From Clostridioides difficile_D (GTDB lineage Bacteria > Bacillota > Clostridia > Peptostreptococcales > Peptostreptococcaceae): a stretch of 64,000 nucleotides of DNA. Both the position numbers and the translations under genes were made by a program. Under the pieces are notes generated by a model. That model was not told the origin of the DNA. It did not search any database and saw only the letters and a program-made list of their open reading frames with translations. Where the stretch lies: contig OX244046.1 in the NCBI GenBank assembly GCA_945861085.1, positions 1,550,001-1,614,000 of the forward strand, written 5' to 3'. Numbering within the stretch: the first letter of the stretch is position 1; the number at the start of each line of letters is the position of its first letter. Below are positions 17,605 through 27,374 of the stretch, in pieces.

Positions 17605-18253
17605 TTTAATTGACTTTTTGACAACACTATTTCCAAATGCATTGTTACAAACTTTGTATATGGTTATAGTACCAACTATAGTTGCAACAATTTTAGGGTT
17701 TATATTAGCAATCATATTAGTAGTTACAAAACCAGATGGATTAAAACCAAATAGCACAATAAATAGTGCTTTAGGATTTATAGTAAATATATTTAGAAGT
17801 TTCCCATTTATGATACTTATAGTTGCAATGATTCCAATAACTAGATTAATTGTTGGAACAAGTATAGGAGAAACTGCTGCAATAGTACCAATAACTATTG
17901 GTGCAGCACCATTTATCGCTAGAATTATAGAAAGCTCATTAAATGAAGTGGATAAAGGATTGATAGAAGCAGCAAAATCTTTTGGAGCTACAAAGAGACA
18001 AATAGTATTTAAAGTTATGATAAAAGAAGCTATGCCTTCAATAGTATCTGGAATTACATTATCAATAATATCTATACTTGGCTATACAGCTATGGCAGGT
18101 GCAGTAGGAGCTGGAGGATTAGGTAACATCGCACTTATTTATGGATATCAAAGATTTGATACAGCAGTAATGGTATATACAGTAATAGCACTTGTAATAT
18201 TAGTTCAGATAATCCAAGGAGTAGGAAATCTGGCTTATAAGAAACTAAAATAA
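17597..18253 (+). CDS. metI: MetI methionine ABC transporter permease
   Basis: A 218-aa permease with about five membrane helices and the EAA loop EAAKSFGATKRQIVFKVMI. It forms the channel of the D/L-methionine importer with MetN. Start ATG lies within the last codons of metN. Confidence 0.94.
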   Translation: MNSLIDFLTTLFPNALLQTLYMVIVPTIVATILGFILAIILVVTKPDGLKPNSTINSALGFIVNIFRSFPFMILIVAMIPITRLIVGTSIGETAAIVPITIGAAPFIARIIESSLNEVDKGLIEAAKSFGATKRQIVFKVMIKEAMPSIVSGITLSIISILGYTAMAGAVGAGGLGNIALIYGYQRFDTAVMVYTVIALVILVQIIQGVGNLAYKKLK

Positions 18254-18290
18254 TTTAATTATAAACATTTTAAAGAGGGGGGAGTAAAAA

Positions 18291-19082
18291 ATGAAATTAA
18301 AGAAATTATTATCAGTAGCATTGGTGTCAGCAATAGCAATATCAGCAGTAGGTTGTTCAAACAAAGAGGATAAAAAAATACTAGTAGGAGCTTCATCAAA
18401 TCCACATGCAAAGATATTAGAAGTTGCAAAACCTTTGTTAAAAGAAAAAGGATATGATTTAGAAGTAAAAATATTTGATGACTATGTACTTCCAAATACA
18501 GCTTTAGATGAAGGTTCTTTGGATGCTAACTTCTTTCAACATATTCCATTTTTAGAGGAAACTGTGAAGGAGAAAGGATATAAACTTACTTATACATCTA
18601 AAGTTCATATAGAGCCAATGGGATTCTATTCAGAAAAAGTTAAATCATTAGATGAAATAAAAGATGGAGCTGTTATAGCTGTGCCAAATGATGCAACTAA
18701 TGGAGCTAGAGCACTTAAATTATTAGCAAAAAATAAATTGATAGAAGTAAAAGATGGAGAGCTTATAACTAAAAAAGATATAACTAAAAATCCTAAAAAT
18801 ATACAAATAAAAGAAATGAATGCAGAACAATTACCAACAGTATTAAAAGATGTTGATGGAGCAGTAATAAATTCCAATTACGCTTTAACAGCTAACCTAA
18901 ATCCTACTAAGGATGCAATAGTAATAGAATCAAGTGATTCTCCATATGTAAATATAATAGCTTGTAGAGAAAATAATAAAGATAGTGATAAGATTAAAGC
19001 TTTATCAGAGGCTATGAATAGTAAAGAAGTTAAAAAATTTATACAAGACGAATATAAAGGAAGTATAGTTCCAGCTTTCTAA
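18291..19082 (+). CDS. metQ: MetQ methionine-binding lipoprotein
   Basis: A 263-aa NlpA-family lipoprotein with lipobox ISAVGCSN and the conserved ILVGASSNPHAKIL and LDEGSLDANFFQH segments. It captures methionine outside the cell for MetNI. GAGGGGGG precedes the ATG. Last gene of the operon. Confidence 0.95.
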   Translation: MKLKKLLSVALVSAIAISAVGCSNKEDKKILVGASSNPHAKILEVAKPLLKEKGYDLEVKIFDDYVLPNTALDEGSLDANFFQHIPFLEETVKEKGYKLTYTSKVHIEPMGFYSEKVKSLDEIKDGAVIAVPNDATNGARALKLLAKNKLIEVKDGELITKKDITKNPKNIQIKEMNAEQLPTVLKDVDGAVINSNYALTANLNPTKDAIVIESSDSPYVNIIACRENNKDSDKIKALSEAMNSKEVKKFIQDEYKGSIVPAF

Positions 19083-19104
19083 ATTAAATATACAAAATCT
19101 ATAA

Positions 19105-19142
19105 AATGAGTAAAATTAAAAATATTTACTCATTTTTTTTTA
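19105..19142 (+). terminator. metNIQ terminator
   Basis: AATGAGTAAA pairs with TTTACTCATT, followed by a run of nine T. Confidence 0.85.
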
Positions 19143-19229
19143 TAACTAGAAAGTGACAAATTTTTTGGAAGAATTGTGGTAACATATTTATAGGTAAAAC
19201 TATATAAAAATGAAGAAGTGGTGAGGAAT

Positions 19230-21968
19230 ATGGAATCTAAAGGAACTTTAAGTAAGAATAAGGTCTATATACTAGCTAATGGGGTATTTTTGATTATTGC
19301 ACTTTTAAATATAAATTTGTACACAGTTTCTATAAATATGTATAGGATAATTTTACTTTGGATATTTGGATATTCTATAGTTCATATAACTAGTTTTAAA
19401 AAAGATGAATTTATAAATATATTGAAAATAGCATGTCTTGTATTAGTTTTTGTAAGTATTTTAGGAGTAGTGAATTTAAAAATTCAAAAATTCCAAATTG
19501 TATTGCTCAATTTAAGTATAATTAATATGTCTACTTTTATATACTTAACCATTTCTAAAGTAAAAAAAATAGGAATAAGTCCAGTACTAATTTTTTATGG
19601 TGCTTTTGTGATATTAGATTACTTTATAAGAAATACTTTTAGTAATATCAACTGGAATATGATTATTATATTAATTAATGTTGCTATATCTTTATTTAAT
19701 TTACTATATTTATTGAATAAACTTGATAGTAAAATTGAACACTATAAGTTAATAAAAGATTTATCATATTTTGTGTTTTTCACAACTATTATAGGGCTTA
19801 TATCAATTTTTAAGATTAGTATAGTAGATACAGATAGATTAATAGGAGTAGTATATTTATTATTATGTAATCATACTTATTATGTATATGTATATAGTCT
19901 TAATAATAGAGTAGTATATCCATATTACGAACTTGATTCAATAAATAAAAAATTAAGTAAAAAATCAGAGCAACTAGGGAAGATAAATTTAGCAATAGAA
20001 AAGGATATGATTATACAAAGAACATTAAAGAACTACATAGACCAGAGAAAAGAGTTACTTAGACAAGCTCTTGATACAATGCCAAATGTATGGATAGTAA
20101 CAGATTATGATTTTAATATAAGTTACACAAATAATAAATTTAAAGATGAATTTTCAAAAGATATGAATAATTATTATAAAATATTAAGCTTTATAAAGAA
20201 AGATGAAAAAGTTGATGAAAAATTAAAGAAATTTGACAGTGATATAAGTATAATTGATAAGCCAGTAGAGTTAAATGACAAAATTTATTTGTTAAGTTTA
20301 AGTAATAATAAAGACGAAAGAAACTACTTAATAAGTTTAAATGATATTACAAATGAAATCAAAATAGATGAAGAAATAAGACATATAAATAAAGACTATG
20401 AAAACATTATATTAAATATTCCATCTCCAATACTTGTAAGAAGTGCTGAAGGTGGTATAAAGAAGAATAAGGTCATCAGTATAAATAAGAAATATGAAAA
20501 GAGTTTTAAATGTACTTCAAGTGATTTAGTCAATATGACATTAGAACAATATTTTGAAACTTTCAACATAGATTTCTTTGATAATAGGAAATTTAAAAGA
20601 TTAAACCTAACACAAGAAAAGAAAGCTGAAATAGTGAGTTACAATGATACAGCAAATTGTATAGTTAATTTTGTGATGTATGATTCAGAAGGTGAAGAAC
20701 ATGTTGAAGAAGTTAGAGTTGGAGATTATTGGTCAGATAATAAATTGTTTAAATTGCTTACCTTTAGAGATATAACTAAAGAGATAAATATACTTAGAAC
20801 AGTAAATGAACAAAAGATAATATATGAAAAACTACTGGATGCTATACCAGAGGCTATTTTTCTTGAGGATTTAAGTACATCAAGAGTTCTATATACAAAT
20901 AGAGCTTTCAGAGAGTTGTTCGGAATTTCTAGTGATGTACTAGGAGTAACAACACAAAAATATAGAAATATATTAGTAAAAAAATACATAAACAATTTGA
21001 ATATAGGAGAAAGAGAGAAGAGTATTCATATAGTAAATGAAAATAATCATATAAAAGAAGTAAAAATGATATCAAGGACATTATACTTTGGACAAAAAAG
21101 AAGTAGAGTGAGAATTATTAAAGATTTAAGTGTTCAAAGAGAGTCTGAAAGACTTAAGAAAGCATTAATAAAACAAAGGCAGTATGACCAAATGAAGATG
21201 GAGTTTTATGCTAATATATCTCATGAACTTAAGACGCCTTTAAATAATATATATAGTTCAGTTCAACTTGTCGAAAATCTTTATAAAAAAGGAAAGATAA
21301 TTGATTTTCAGGATATACTAAAAGAACATATAAAAATAACTAAACAAAATATGTTTAGATTATTAAGACTAATAGATAATATAATAAACATTTCTCAAGT
21401 TAAGTCAGATATATATAAGATTAAAGCGGTCAATTTTGATATTATTGACATAACAGAAAGAATAGTGACATCTATTAGCAGTTATGCTAAATCTAAAGGA
21501 ATAGATTTGATTTTTGATACAGATGAAGAAACTGTGATGGTAGGTCTTGACCCAGAATCTATAGAAAGGATAATACTGAATATATTATCAAATGCTATAA
21601 AATTTACTTTAGAAGGTGGAGAAATTCTTGTAGGTATATATAAAAAAGGTGAAACTGTAGAGATAATTATAAAAGATACTGGAGTAGGTATAGACAAAGA
21701 AAAATTAAATGACATCTTTAATCGATTTAAACAAATTGAAAACAGTGGGATATCAAATGAATTTGGAAGTGGAATAGGACTGTGTCTTACAAAATCGTTG
21801 ATTGAAATTCAACATGGGGAAATTTACATAGATAGTAAGGTAGGAGAAGGAACTGATGTAAAAATTATATTCCCAATTAAAGAAGTTGTTGAGGAGGTCT
21901 ATGATAAGTCAAATTACAATGACAATATTGAAAAGTTTGAGATAGAATTTTTTGATATATATAAATAA
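19230..21968 (+). CDS. ptpA: Orphan multi-PAS sensor histidine kinase (probably PtpA, sporulation control)
   Basis: A 912-aa membrane kinase. The N-terminus has about seven membrane helices (to ~235, MASE-like), then three PAS-like domains (about 285-385, 395-520, 535-640), the dimerisation domain with phospho-acceptor His665 in ISHELKTPLNN, and an ATPase domain with N box NILSNAIKFT, DTGVGID and GSGIGLCLTKS. There is no response regulator next to it. By position after metNIQ it corresponds to CD1492 (PtpA) of strain 630, an orphan kinase described as influencing sporulation and Spo0A activity. I chose ATG 19230 with AAGTGGTGA as ribosome site; two in-frame GTGs upstream are part of that site. 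Confidence 0.88.
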   Translation: MESKGTLSKNKVYILANGVFLIIALLNINLYTVSINMYRIILLWIFGYSIVHITSFKKDEFINILKIACLVLVFVSILGVVNLKIQKFQIVLLNLSIINMSTFIYLTISKVKKIGISPVLIFYGAFVILDYFIRNTFSNINWNMIIILINVAISLFNLLYLLNKLDSKIEHYKLIKDLSYFVFFTTIIGLISIFKISIVDTDRLIGVVYLLLCNHTYYVYVYSLNNRVVYPYYELDSINKKLSKKSEQLGKINLAIEKDMIIQRTLKNYIDQRKELLRQALDTMPNVWIVTDYDFNISYTNNKFKDEFSKDMNNYYKILSFIKKDEKVDEKLKKFDSDISIIDKPVELNDKIYLLSLSNNKDERNYLISLNDITNEIKIDEEIRHINKDYENIILNIPSPILVRSAEGGIKKNKVISINKKYEKSFKCTSSDLVNMTLEQYFETFNIDFFDNRKFKRLNLTQEKKAEIVSYNDTANCIVNFVMYDSEGEEHVEEVRVGDYWSDNKLFKLLTFRDITKEINILRTVNEQKIIYEKLLDAIPEAIFLEDLSTSRVLYTNRAFRELFGISSDVLGVTTQKYRNILVKKYINNLNIGEREKSIHIVNENNHIKEVKMISRTLYFGQKRSRVRIIKDLSVQRESERLKKALIKQRQYDQMKMEFYANISHELKTPLNNIYSSVQLVENLYKKGKIIDFQDILKEHIKITKQNMFRLLRLIDNIINISQVKSDIYKIKAVNFDIIDITERIVTSISSYAKSKGIDLIFDTDEETVMVGLDPESIERIILNILSNAIKFTLEGGEILVGIYKKGETVEIIIKDTGVGIDKEKLNDIFNRFKQIENSGISNEFGSGIGLCLTKSLIEIQHGEIYIDSKVGEGTDVKIIFPIKEVVEEVYDKSNYNDNIEKFEIEFFDIYK

Positions 21969-22078
21969 CAAATATGAAATTTATTATTTATACACTAGTA
22001 TTAGATTAATAAGGTTAATTTTATTTATTATTTTAGCTGTATTTAATTCAATACAAATAAATTTTATGAGGTGAAACT

Positions 22079-22687
22079 TTGGAAAAGGATTTTTTTAGGA
22101 AAAATGGAATTGATTTAGCAAAATCAATATTAGGTAAATATTTAATAAGGAAATATGAAAATAAAGTGATTGTTACTAAAATCATAGAGACAGAAGCATA
22201 TATGGGTATAAATGATAAGGGAGCACATGTATATGGTAATAAAAAAACAGACAGGACTAAGCCATTATATTTAGATGGTGGACATATATATGTTTATTTA
22301 ATCTATGGGATGTATAACTGTTTAAATTTATCAGCAAACATAGAAAATATACCAGAGTGTGTGTTAATAAGAGGAGTAGAGCCGATAACTTCTCTAGATG
22401 AAATATCTATAAATAGATACAACAAAGCTTACAATGATTTGAGTAAATATCAAATAAAAAATATTACTAATGGACCAGGAAAACTTTGTAAGGCTTTAAA
22501 AATAGATAGAAGTCTAAATAGTAAGAGTATAATGGGTGAAGAATTATATATAAGTGATTTTTATTATGATGATGAAGGAAAAAAAGTATTTAGTAAAGAT
22601 GAGTTGGATATAAAAACTAGTAAGCGTATAAATATAGATTATGCAGAAGAAGCAAAAGACTTTCTATGGCGTTTTTACATAGAATAA
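22079..22687 (+). CDS. 3-methyladenine DNA glycosylase (AAG/MPG type)
   Basis: A 202-aa base-excision repair enzyme that removes alkylated purines. Family motifs: KIIETEAYMGINDKGAH with the catalytic Glu, GGHIYVYLIYGMYNCLN, CVLIRGVEP and NGPGKLCKAL. The start is TTG, with GAGGTGA 5 nt before it. Complete; ends at its own terminator. Confidence 0.93.
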   Translation: MEKDFFRKNGIDLAKSILGKYLIRKYENKVIVTKIIETEAYMGINDKGAHVYGNKKTDRTKPLYLDGGHIYVYLIYGMYNCLNLSANIENIPECVLIRGVEPITSLDEISINRYNKAYNDLSKYQIKNITNGPGKLCKALKIDRSLNSKSIMGEELYISDFYYDDEGKKVFSKDELDIKTSKRINIDYAEEAKDFLWRFYIE

Positions 22688-22702
22688 ATTTTGATATAGG
22701 TG

Positions 22703-22752
22703 AGATATGTATCTATGGGAAAGTGTTTTTATAGATACATATCTTATTTTTT
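22703..22752 (+). terminator. Terminator after the glycosylase gene
   Basis: AGATATGTATCTAT and ATAGATACATATCT form a perfect 14-bp stem, followed by TATTTTTT. Confidence 0.85.
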
Positions 22753-22753
22753 T

Positions 22754-23674
22754 ATAGAATTTTTAGTTTAATAAAATAACTTTATGGATTTACAAACATA
22801 TATCTAATAAATTTATAATTATTTTGCTAATATAAATAAAGGTGTATTTTGACGAAATAAGCTATAAAAATTAATTTTTTTATGTCTTTTATTAAAAATG
22901 ATAAAATTTATACAGATAATTAGTTTATTTTATAAATAATAAATTAATTATTAAAGAATGAAGAAATTTTGACAAAAAAAGAAATTATATTTAGAATATA
23001 GATATATTTAAAAGAATCTTATTGAGATGAGATTATATTTTTTATCATAAGCAATTCTTATTAAATGAAAAATTAGAGGATGAAATTTAAATGTATGTAA
23101 AGCACTTCAATAACTCTTGACAATCTAAAAATTGACAAGGCTGTATCTAAAAAATATATATAATATTAAACTATAAAATAAAAGATGTTGCAGAGTAAAA
23201 AAAGACATTAAATAGACATCATTAAATTGTAAAATTATGTTATAATTGTACTAAAGGATGTAATAATGTGTAGAAATAGTAAGATAATAAATTGAGTTTT
23301 TAACAATTAAAGTTAAATAATGCTGCAACACACAAAATATAATTTAGATATATTTATTAGATTAAAGTATATTTATGGGATTAATACACTATTATGAATC
23401 ATTTTGATAATAAATTTAATCATATAAATAACTTAAGTTTTATTAGAAAAAAAACATACTTGTAAAAAATGTATATTTAGTTGGTAAATTTAACTAGAAA
23501 TGTGTGAAAAATAAATCTAAATAATCGAAAAAATGTAGACAAAAAAAGATTAATAAATTATAGTAATACTAATAAAAAGTTTTTCTAGATGAAATAAAAA
23601 TAGGTTAAACAGCCTATATTTATATTTTTATATTTATATTATGAAAAAATTAAAATTATTTAGGGGTGATGGTT
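22754..23674. other. Long AT-rich intergenic region
   Basis: About 920 bp without a convincing gene. Seen in it: TTGACA at 23132 with a poor -10 (TATATA, 23155); an extended -10, TGTTATAAT, at 23238-23246; and an 8-bp inverted repeat TGTTGCAG / CTGCAACA (23186 and 23323) with 129 nt between the arms. Any of these could belong to a small RNA or to the leader of the regulator gene at 23675, but none is decisive. Confidence 0.4.
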
Positions 23675-24259
23675 TTGAATAAGGACATAGGAGCAAAAAT
23701 AAAGCAACTTAGAACTCAAAAGCAAATGACACTGAAAGATATGAGTGAAAAAACAAACTTATCAATTGGTTTTTTATCACAACTTGAAAGAGGGTTGACA
23801 AGTGTAGCAACAGATTCCTTAGGAAAAATAGCAAGTGTATTAGATGTAGAATTAACTTACTTTTTTATGAAGCCAAAAGAGCATAAAAGAGCTGTATTAA
23901 GAAGTTATGAAAAAGAGGTATTTGATGTAGAAAATTCAACATTTATACATTATCATTTATCATCTAATTTAAAGGAAAAAACAATGCTACCGAGATTGAT
24001 TGAGATTCTTCCAAGTAAGAGTAGTGAAGAAATTTGTTGTTACGTACATAACGGTGAGGAGTTTGTGTATGTATTAGAGGGAGTTCTTACAGTGTTTTTG
24101 GGGGATGAGCAAATAGAAATGTATCCAGGAGATACAATACACTATAATAGTGAAAAGAACAATCATAATTGGGTTAACTATACTAATAAATTAGTGAAAA
24201 TTTTGGTGGTAAGTGTACCAAATCCATTTGAGAAATCTGATACAGTTAAAGAAGCTTAA
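23675..24259 (+). CDS. XRE-cupin transcriptional regulator
   Basis: A regulator of about 194 aa: an N-terminal XRE-type HTH (GAKIKQLRTQKQMTLKDMSE, then LSIGFLSQLERG) and a C-terminal cupin barrel (HNGEEFVYVLEGVLTVFLG, YPGDTIHYNSEKNNHNW). Such proteins sense small ligands in the cupin and often regulate amino-acid or polyamine genes. I prefer the TTG at 23675 (8 nt after AGGGG) over the ATG/GTG codons inside the ribosome site. It is 26 bp before proC, so it is co-transcribed and may regulate proline metabolism; that is inferred. Confidence 0.85.
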   Translation: MNKDIGAKIKQLRTQKQMTLKDMSEKTNLSIGFLSQLERGLTSVATDSLGKIASVLDVELTYFFMKPKEHKRAVLRSYEKEVFDVENSTFIHYHLSSNLKEKTMLPRLIEILPSKSSEEICCYVHNGEEFVYVLEGVLTVFLGDEQIEMYPGDTIHYNSEKNNHNWVNYTNKLVKILVVSVPNPFEKSDTVKEA

Positions 24260-24285
24260 ATGTTAGCTAATAAGGAGGTACTAAA

Positions 24286-25089
24286 GTGAAAAAAATTGGA
24301 TTCATAGGTGCAGGAAATATGGCAAGCGCTATGATAGGGGGAATAGTAAATTCAAAATTAGTTGAACCTAATATGGTTATAGCATCAGCATACAGTCAAG
24401 AAACTCTTGATAGAATACATGCAAGTTTTGGAATAAATACTACAAAAGATTCAAAGGAAGTAACTAGAACCTCTGATATAGTAATTGTGGCTGTTAAACC
24501 AGATATATATGATGATATTTTAGAAGATATAAAAGATTTTATAGATGACAGTAAAATTATAGTTACAATAGCAGCAGGAAAATCTATAAAAGATATAGAG
24601 TCAATTATAGGGGGAGATAAAAAAATAGTTAGAGCTATGCCAAATACTCCAGCTCTTGTAAATGAAGCTATGTCTTCACTTTCTATAAATAAAAATATAA
24701 ACGATGAAGATTTAAAAGTGGTTACAGAAGTATTTAATTCTTTTGGAAATACTGAAGTAGTACCAGAATATCTTATAGAAGCAGTAATTGGAGCCAGTGG
24801 CTCTGCACCAGCATATGTGTTTTTATTTATAGAAGCTATAGCAGATGCAGCAGTAATTGCAGGGATGCCAAGACAACAAGCATATAAGTTTGCATCACAG
24901 GCAGTTATGGGCTCTGCAAAAATGGTACTTGAGACAGGAAAACATCCTGGTGAGTTAAAAGATATGGTATGTTCACCTGGTGGAACTACTATAGAGGCAG
25001 TTAAAGTACTTGAAGAAGAAGGTTTTAGAGCTTCTGTGATAAAAGCAATATGTGCATGCATAGAAAAATCTAAAAAGATGAGTGATTAA
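24286..25089 (+). CDS. proC: Pyrroline-5-carboxylate reductase (ProC)
   Basis: A 267-aa NAD(P)H-dependent enzyme for the last step of proline synthesis. It has the Rossmann motif GFIGAGNMASAMIGG, VKPDIYDDIL, RAMPNTPALV, and the C-terminal dimerisation motif LKDMVCSPGGTTIEA. Start is GTG, with AAGGAGG at 8-nt spacing. Downstream of the XRE-cupin gene. Confidence 0.95.
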   Translation: MKKIGFIGAGNMASAMIGGIVNSKLVEPNMVIASAYSQETLDRIHASFGINTTKDSKEVTRTSDIVIVAVKPDIYDDILEDIKDFIDDSKIIVTIAAGKSIKDIESIIGGDKKIVRAMPNTPALVNEAMSSLSINKNINDEDLKVVTEVFNSFGNTEVVPEYLIEAVIGASGSAPAYVFLFIEAIADAAVIAGMPRQQAYKFASQAVMGSAKMVLETGKHPGELKDMVCSPGGTTIEAVKVLEEEGFRASVIKAICACIEKSKKMSD

Positions 25090-25111
25090 TAAAAATTTAT
25101 TGCAAATAAAG

Positions 25112-25158
25112 AGAATTGCCTTTTATAGAAAATTTCTATTTTAGGCAATTCTTTTTAT
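25112..25158. terminator. Bidirectional terminator between proC and the DUF1002 gene
   Basis: AGAATTGCC pairs with GGCAATTCT; T-rich on the plus side and A-rich on the other, so it can serve both convergent genes. Confidence 0.8.
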
Positions 25159-25169
25159 TTACTTAATTT

Positions 25170-26345
25170 TTAAAATAAGCCTGAAAGCCAATTTTTTATT
25201 TTTTCAAAGAAACCAACTGAGTCATCATTATTTGATTGATTTTCTGAATTATTTGTTGTGTCATTTTGACCTGACTGAGAAGCATCTTTATTTTCATTAT
25301 TACTATCATTATTATTTTCTGATTTATTTGTATCACTGTCATTATTAGAACCAGTGTTATCTTGTGGATTTATTTGAACACCTTCTGTAGAGTTTATTAC
25401 AGCATCAGAGCCAAGAGATTCATCATTAGTGTTATTTAAGATTCCTAAATCTTTTTTATCTCCGCCTGAGAATAAACCAGAGAACCAGTCTCCTATTCCA
25501 CTAAACCATCCACCAATAGTATCTAGTATGCCAGAACCTTTAACACTTTCACCTAATTTCTTTAATTGCTCATTTACATTGTCTGATACATTATCTAATG
25601 TATTTTTCATGTTATTATAATCATAATCTTGGTCAGCTATTTTTTTCATTACACCTTTAATTTGTTCTTTTTGTTCTGGTGTAATAGTAATATTGTAATT
25701 GTTTACAACATTATTTATTGTATTTGCTATTTGATTGGTATCCTTTGTACCATTTTTTACAATTTCTGTTTTTATATCATTCATTACACCAGTTGCTTTT
25801 TCTTGACCTATATCATCTCCTAAGTCACCTGTAACTACCAATTCTTCAGAAGCAATCTCTTTTTTTGTTTCATCAAGTTTCTTTCCTGAAGCATCTTCAA
25901 ATGCTTTCATGATTCCTGTTAATGCTCCAGTACCACTTACAGGATATGGAGCAGCAGCAATAACATTTGCATCTTCAAGACCAGCTGTTGTAAGTGTTGA
26001 AGCAATCATTGAGCTAGTTACCCAAGTTAAATTTGCTGTTTTAACATTAATTCCATTTCCCTTTTTAGTAGGTTCAACATATGAACAAGATATAGTAACT
26101 TTTCCAAGTTGACCTTCTGTTGCAACACCTTGTAAGTACTGTCTTTCTTCTGCATTTGTTACATCTAAAACTAAGACTTGGTCTTTTTTTACTCCAAAGT
26201 AATTAAGCATTTGCTGCTTTTGAGATTCTGATAAGTTAGCCCCAAGTGTAACTACATTTGTACCATCTGCATAAGAAAGATTAAGACTTCCAAGTACAAG
26301 CATGGTAGATACAATAATAGAACTAATTTGTTTTTTAAACTTCAT
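25170..26345 (-). CDS. DUF1002-domain secreted protein
   Basis: A 391-aa exported protein (YpuA-like in bacilli). Signal peptide MKFKKQISSIIVSTMLVLG ending near SYADG; a DUF1002 domain (about 28-260) with VVTLGANLSESQ, YLQGVATEGQLGK and IAAAPYPVSGTGALTGI; a low-complexity Asn/Ser/Asp linker (about 315-375); and a closing short helix GFFEKIKNWLSGLF that repeats an earlier WFSGIGDWFSGLF. The role is unknown. The start is set at 26345 by AGGAGG; an upstream in-frame ATG (26372) lies before that site. Bases 26346-26608 hold no gene. Confidence 0.83.
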   Translation of the reverse strand: MKFKKQISSIIVSTMLVLGSLNLSYADGTNVVTLGANLSESQKQQMLNYFGVKKDQVLVLDVTNAEERQYLQGVATEGQLGKVTISCSYVEPTKKGNGINVKTANLTWVTSSMIASTLTTAGLEDANVIAAAPYPVSGTGALTGIMKAFEDASGKKLDETKKEIASEELVVTGDLGDDIGQEKATGVMNDIKTEIVKNGTKDTNQIANTINNVVNNYNITITPEQKEQIKGVMKKIADQDYDYNNMKNTLDNVSDNVNEQLKKLGESVKGSGILDTIGGWFSGIGDWFSGLFSGGDKKDLGILNNTNDESLGSDAVINSTEGVQINPQDNTGSNNDSDTNKSENNNDSNNENKDASQSGQNDTTNNSENQSNNDDSVGFFEKIKNWLSGLF

Positions 26346-26608
26346 AATATTCCTCCTAGATTTAACATACATTACATTTTCAATCTATTTTTACTAATAT
26401 ATTTAATAAAAATATGTACTATATTTCTATTATACTAAATATAAACTATTTTTTAAATCAATGCGATTACAACATTGTAATAAAAAAGGCAATATAAGGA
26501 AGATAATAAAAAATAATTTTTTTAAGAGATTGAAAAAACAATTAATGTAGTATACTATAATATAGAAATGATTATGATAATGTTATAGAATCGGAAGGAG
26601 AAATATAA

Positions 26609-27082
26609 ATGTCAAAGGAATTAGTAAAAGATAGAGTAATAAAATATTTAATAGAAGATTTATTGGTACCTCAAGATATGATTGATACAAATGTTGAGTT
26701 AGCAGAATTTGAAGAAGGTGCAGAAGGAATTTTAGATATTGTTGTAAATGTTAAAGACGAAGAAGATTATTATGCACCTGTAATGATAGTTCAATGTTTA
26801 GATGAAGATGTGGAGTTAGAAGGAGAAGTTTTACAAAAACAAATAGAATTTTTAGAAGAAGTGGATAATATAACTATGTCAGGTAGGTTGGTTTTAACTA
26901 ATGGTGATGCTATGATGTATGCTGATTGGAGAGGCGAAGAATACGACACTGAGGCAGCTCTTCCAACTTATGATATAATGGTAAAAGAGTTTAATGAAAT
27001 GGAACAACAAGTAAAAGATTTAGAAGAACATCATCACCATGATGAAAATTGTGGATGCGGATGTAATCATCATGAAAATTAA
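26609..27082 (+). CDS. HSDR_N_2-like small protein with His/Cys metal-binding tail
   Basis: A 157-aa acidic protein. Its first ~125 residues resemble the type I restriction R-protein N-terminal-like domain (PF13588-type): KDRVIKYLIEDLLVP, GILDIVVNVKD, MIVQCLDEDVE. This fold is nuclease-like, but the protein is too short to be a restriction subunit. The C-terminus is a metal-binding tail with four consecutive His, CGCGC and two more His. GGAAGGAG precedes the ATG. Own terminator follows. Function not known. Confidence 0.7.
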   Translation: MSKELVKDRVIKYLIEDLLVPQDMIDTNVELAEFEEGAEGILDIVVNVKDEEDYYAPVMIVQCLDEDVELEGEVLQKQIEFLEEVDNITMSGRLVLTNGDAMMYADWRGEEYDTEAALPTYDIMVKEFNEMEQQVKDLEEHHHHDENCGCGCNHHEN

Positions 27083-27100
27083 ATATCAAGCATATATATT

Positions 27101-27132
27101 AAAAAAGACTGTTTAATAAACAGTCTTTTTTT
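27101..27132 (+). terminator. Terminator after the HSDR_N_2-like gene
   Basis: AAAAAAGACTGTTT pairs with AAACAGTCTTTTTT around a short TAAT loop. Confidence 0.9.
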
Positions 27133-27193
27133 AGACATATATCATTCTAAAAACTAAGAATATAACAAGATATAATAAAATAAATTATATATA

Positions 27194-27304
27194 TAAGGAG
27201 GATATTGGTGTCAGAAGTAGAATAATATTAATTAGGTATAGTTTTTATAACTTTGTATACATAATATACAAAACAATTTATTTGAAGAAGGAGATATTAT
27301 GTAA
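27194..27304 (+). other. Leader with two tiny ORFs behind strong ribosome sites
   Basis: Upstream of the sigma gene, ATAAGGAGGATA is followed by TTG-GTG-TCA-GAA-GTA-GAA-TAA (27205-27225). Farther on, GAAGGAGATATT is followed by ATG-TAA (27299-27304), a bare start-stop pair. Neither continues as a gene. They could modulate translation of the sigma factor or be decayed starts. Confidence 0.4.
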
Positions 27305-27374
27305 TTGTAGATTATGTAGGTTTAAATTATTTATTTTTGTTTTAGCAAATTCTATGAATAGAAGGGGTTTGATT

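Noticed and set aside
24396..25061. 221-codon minus-strand ORF opposite proC
   Set aside because: Shadow of proC; composition is antisense-like and no start signal is seen.
25429..26112. Plus-strand ORFs inside the DUF1002 gene
   Set aside because: Antisense shadows with no ribosome sites.
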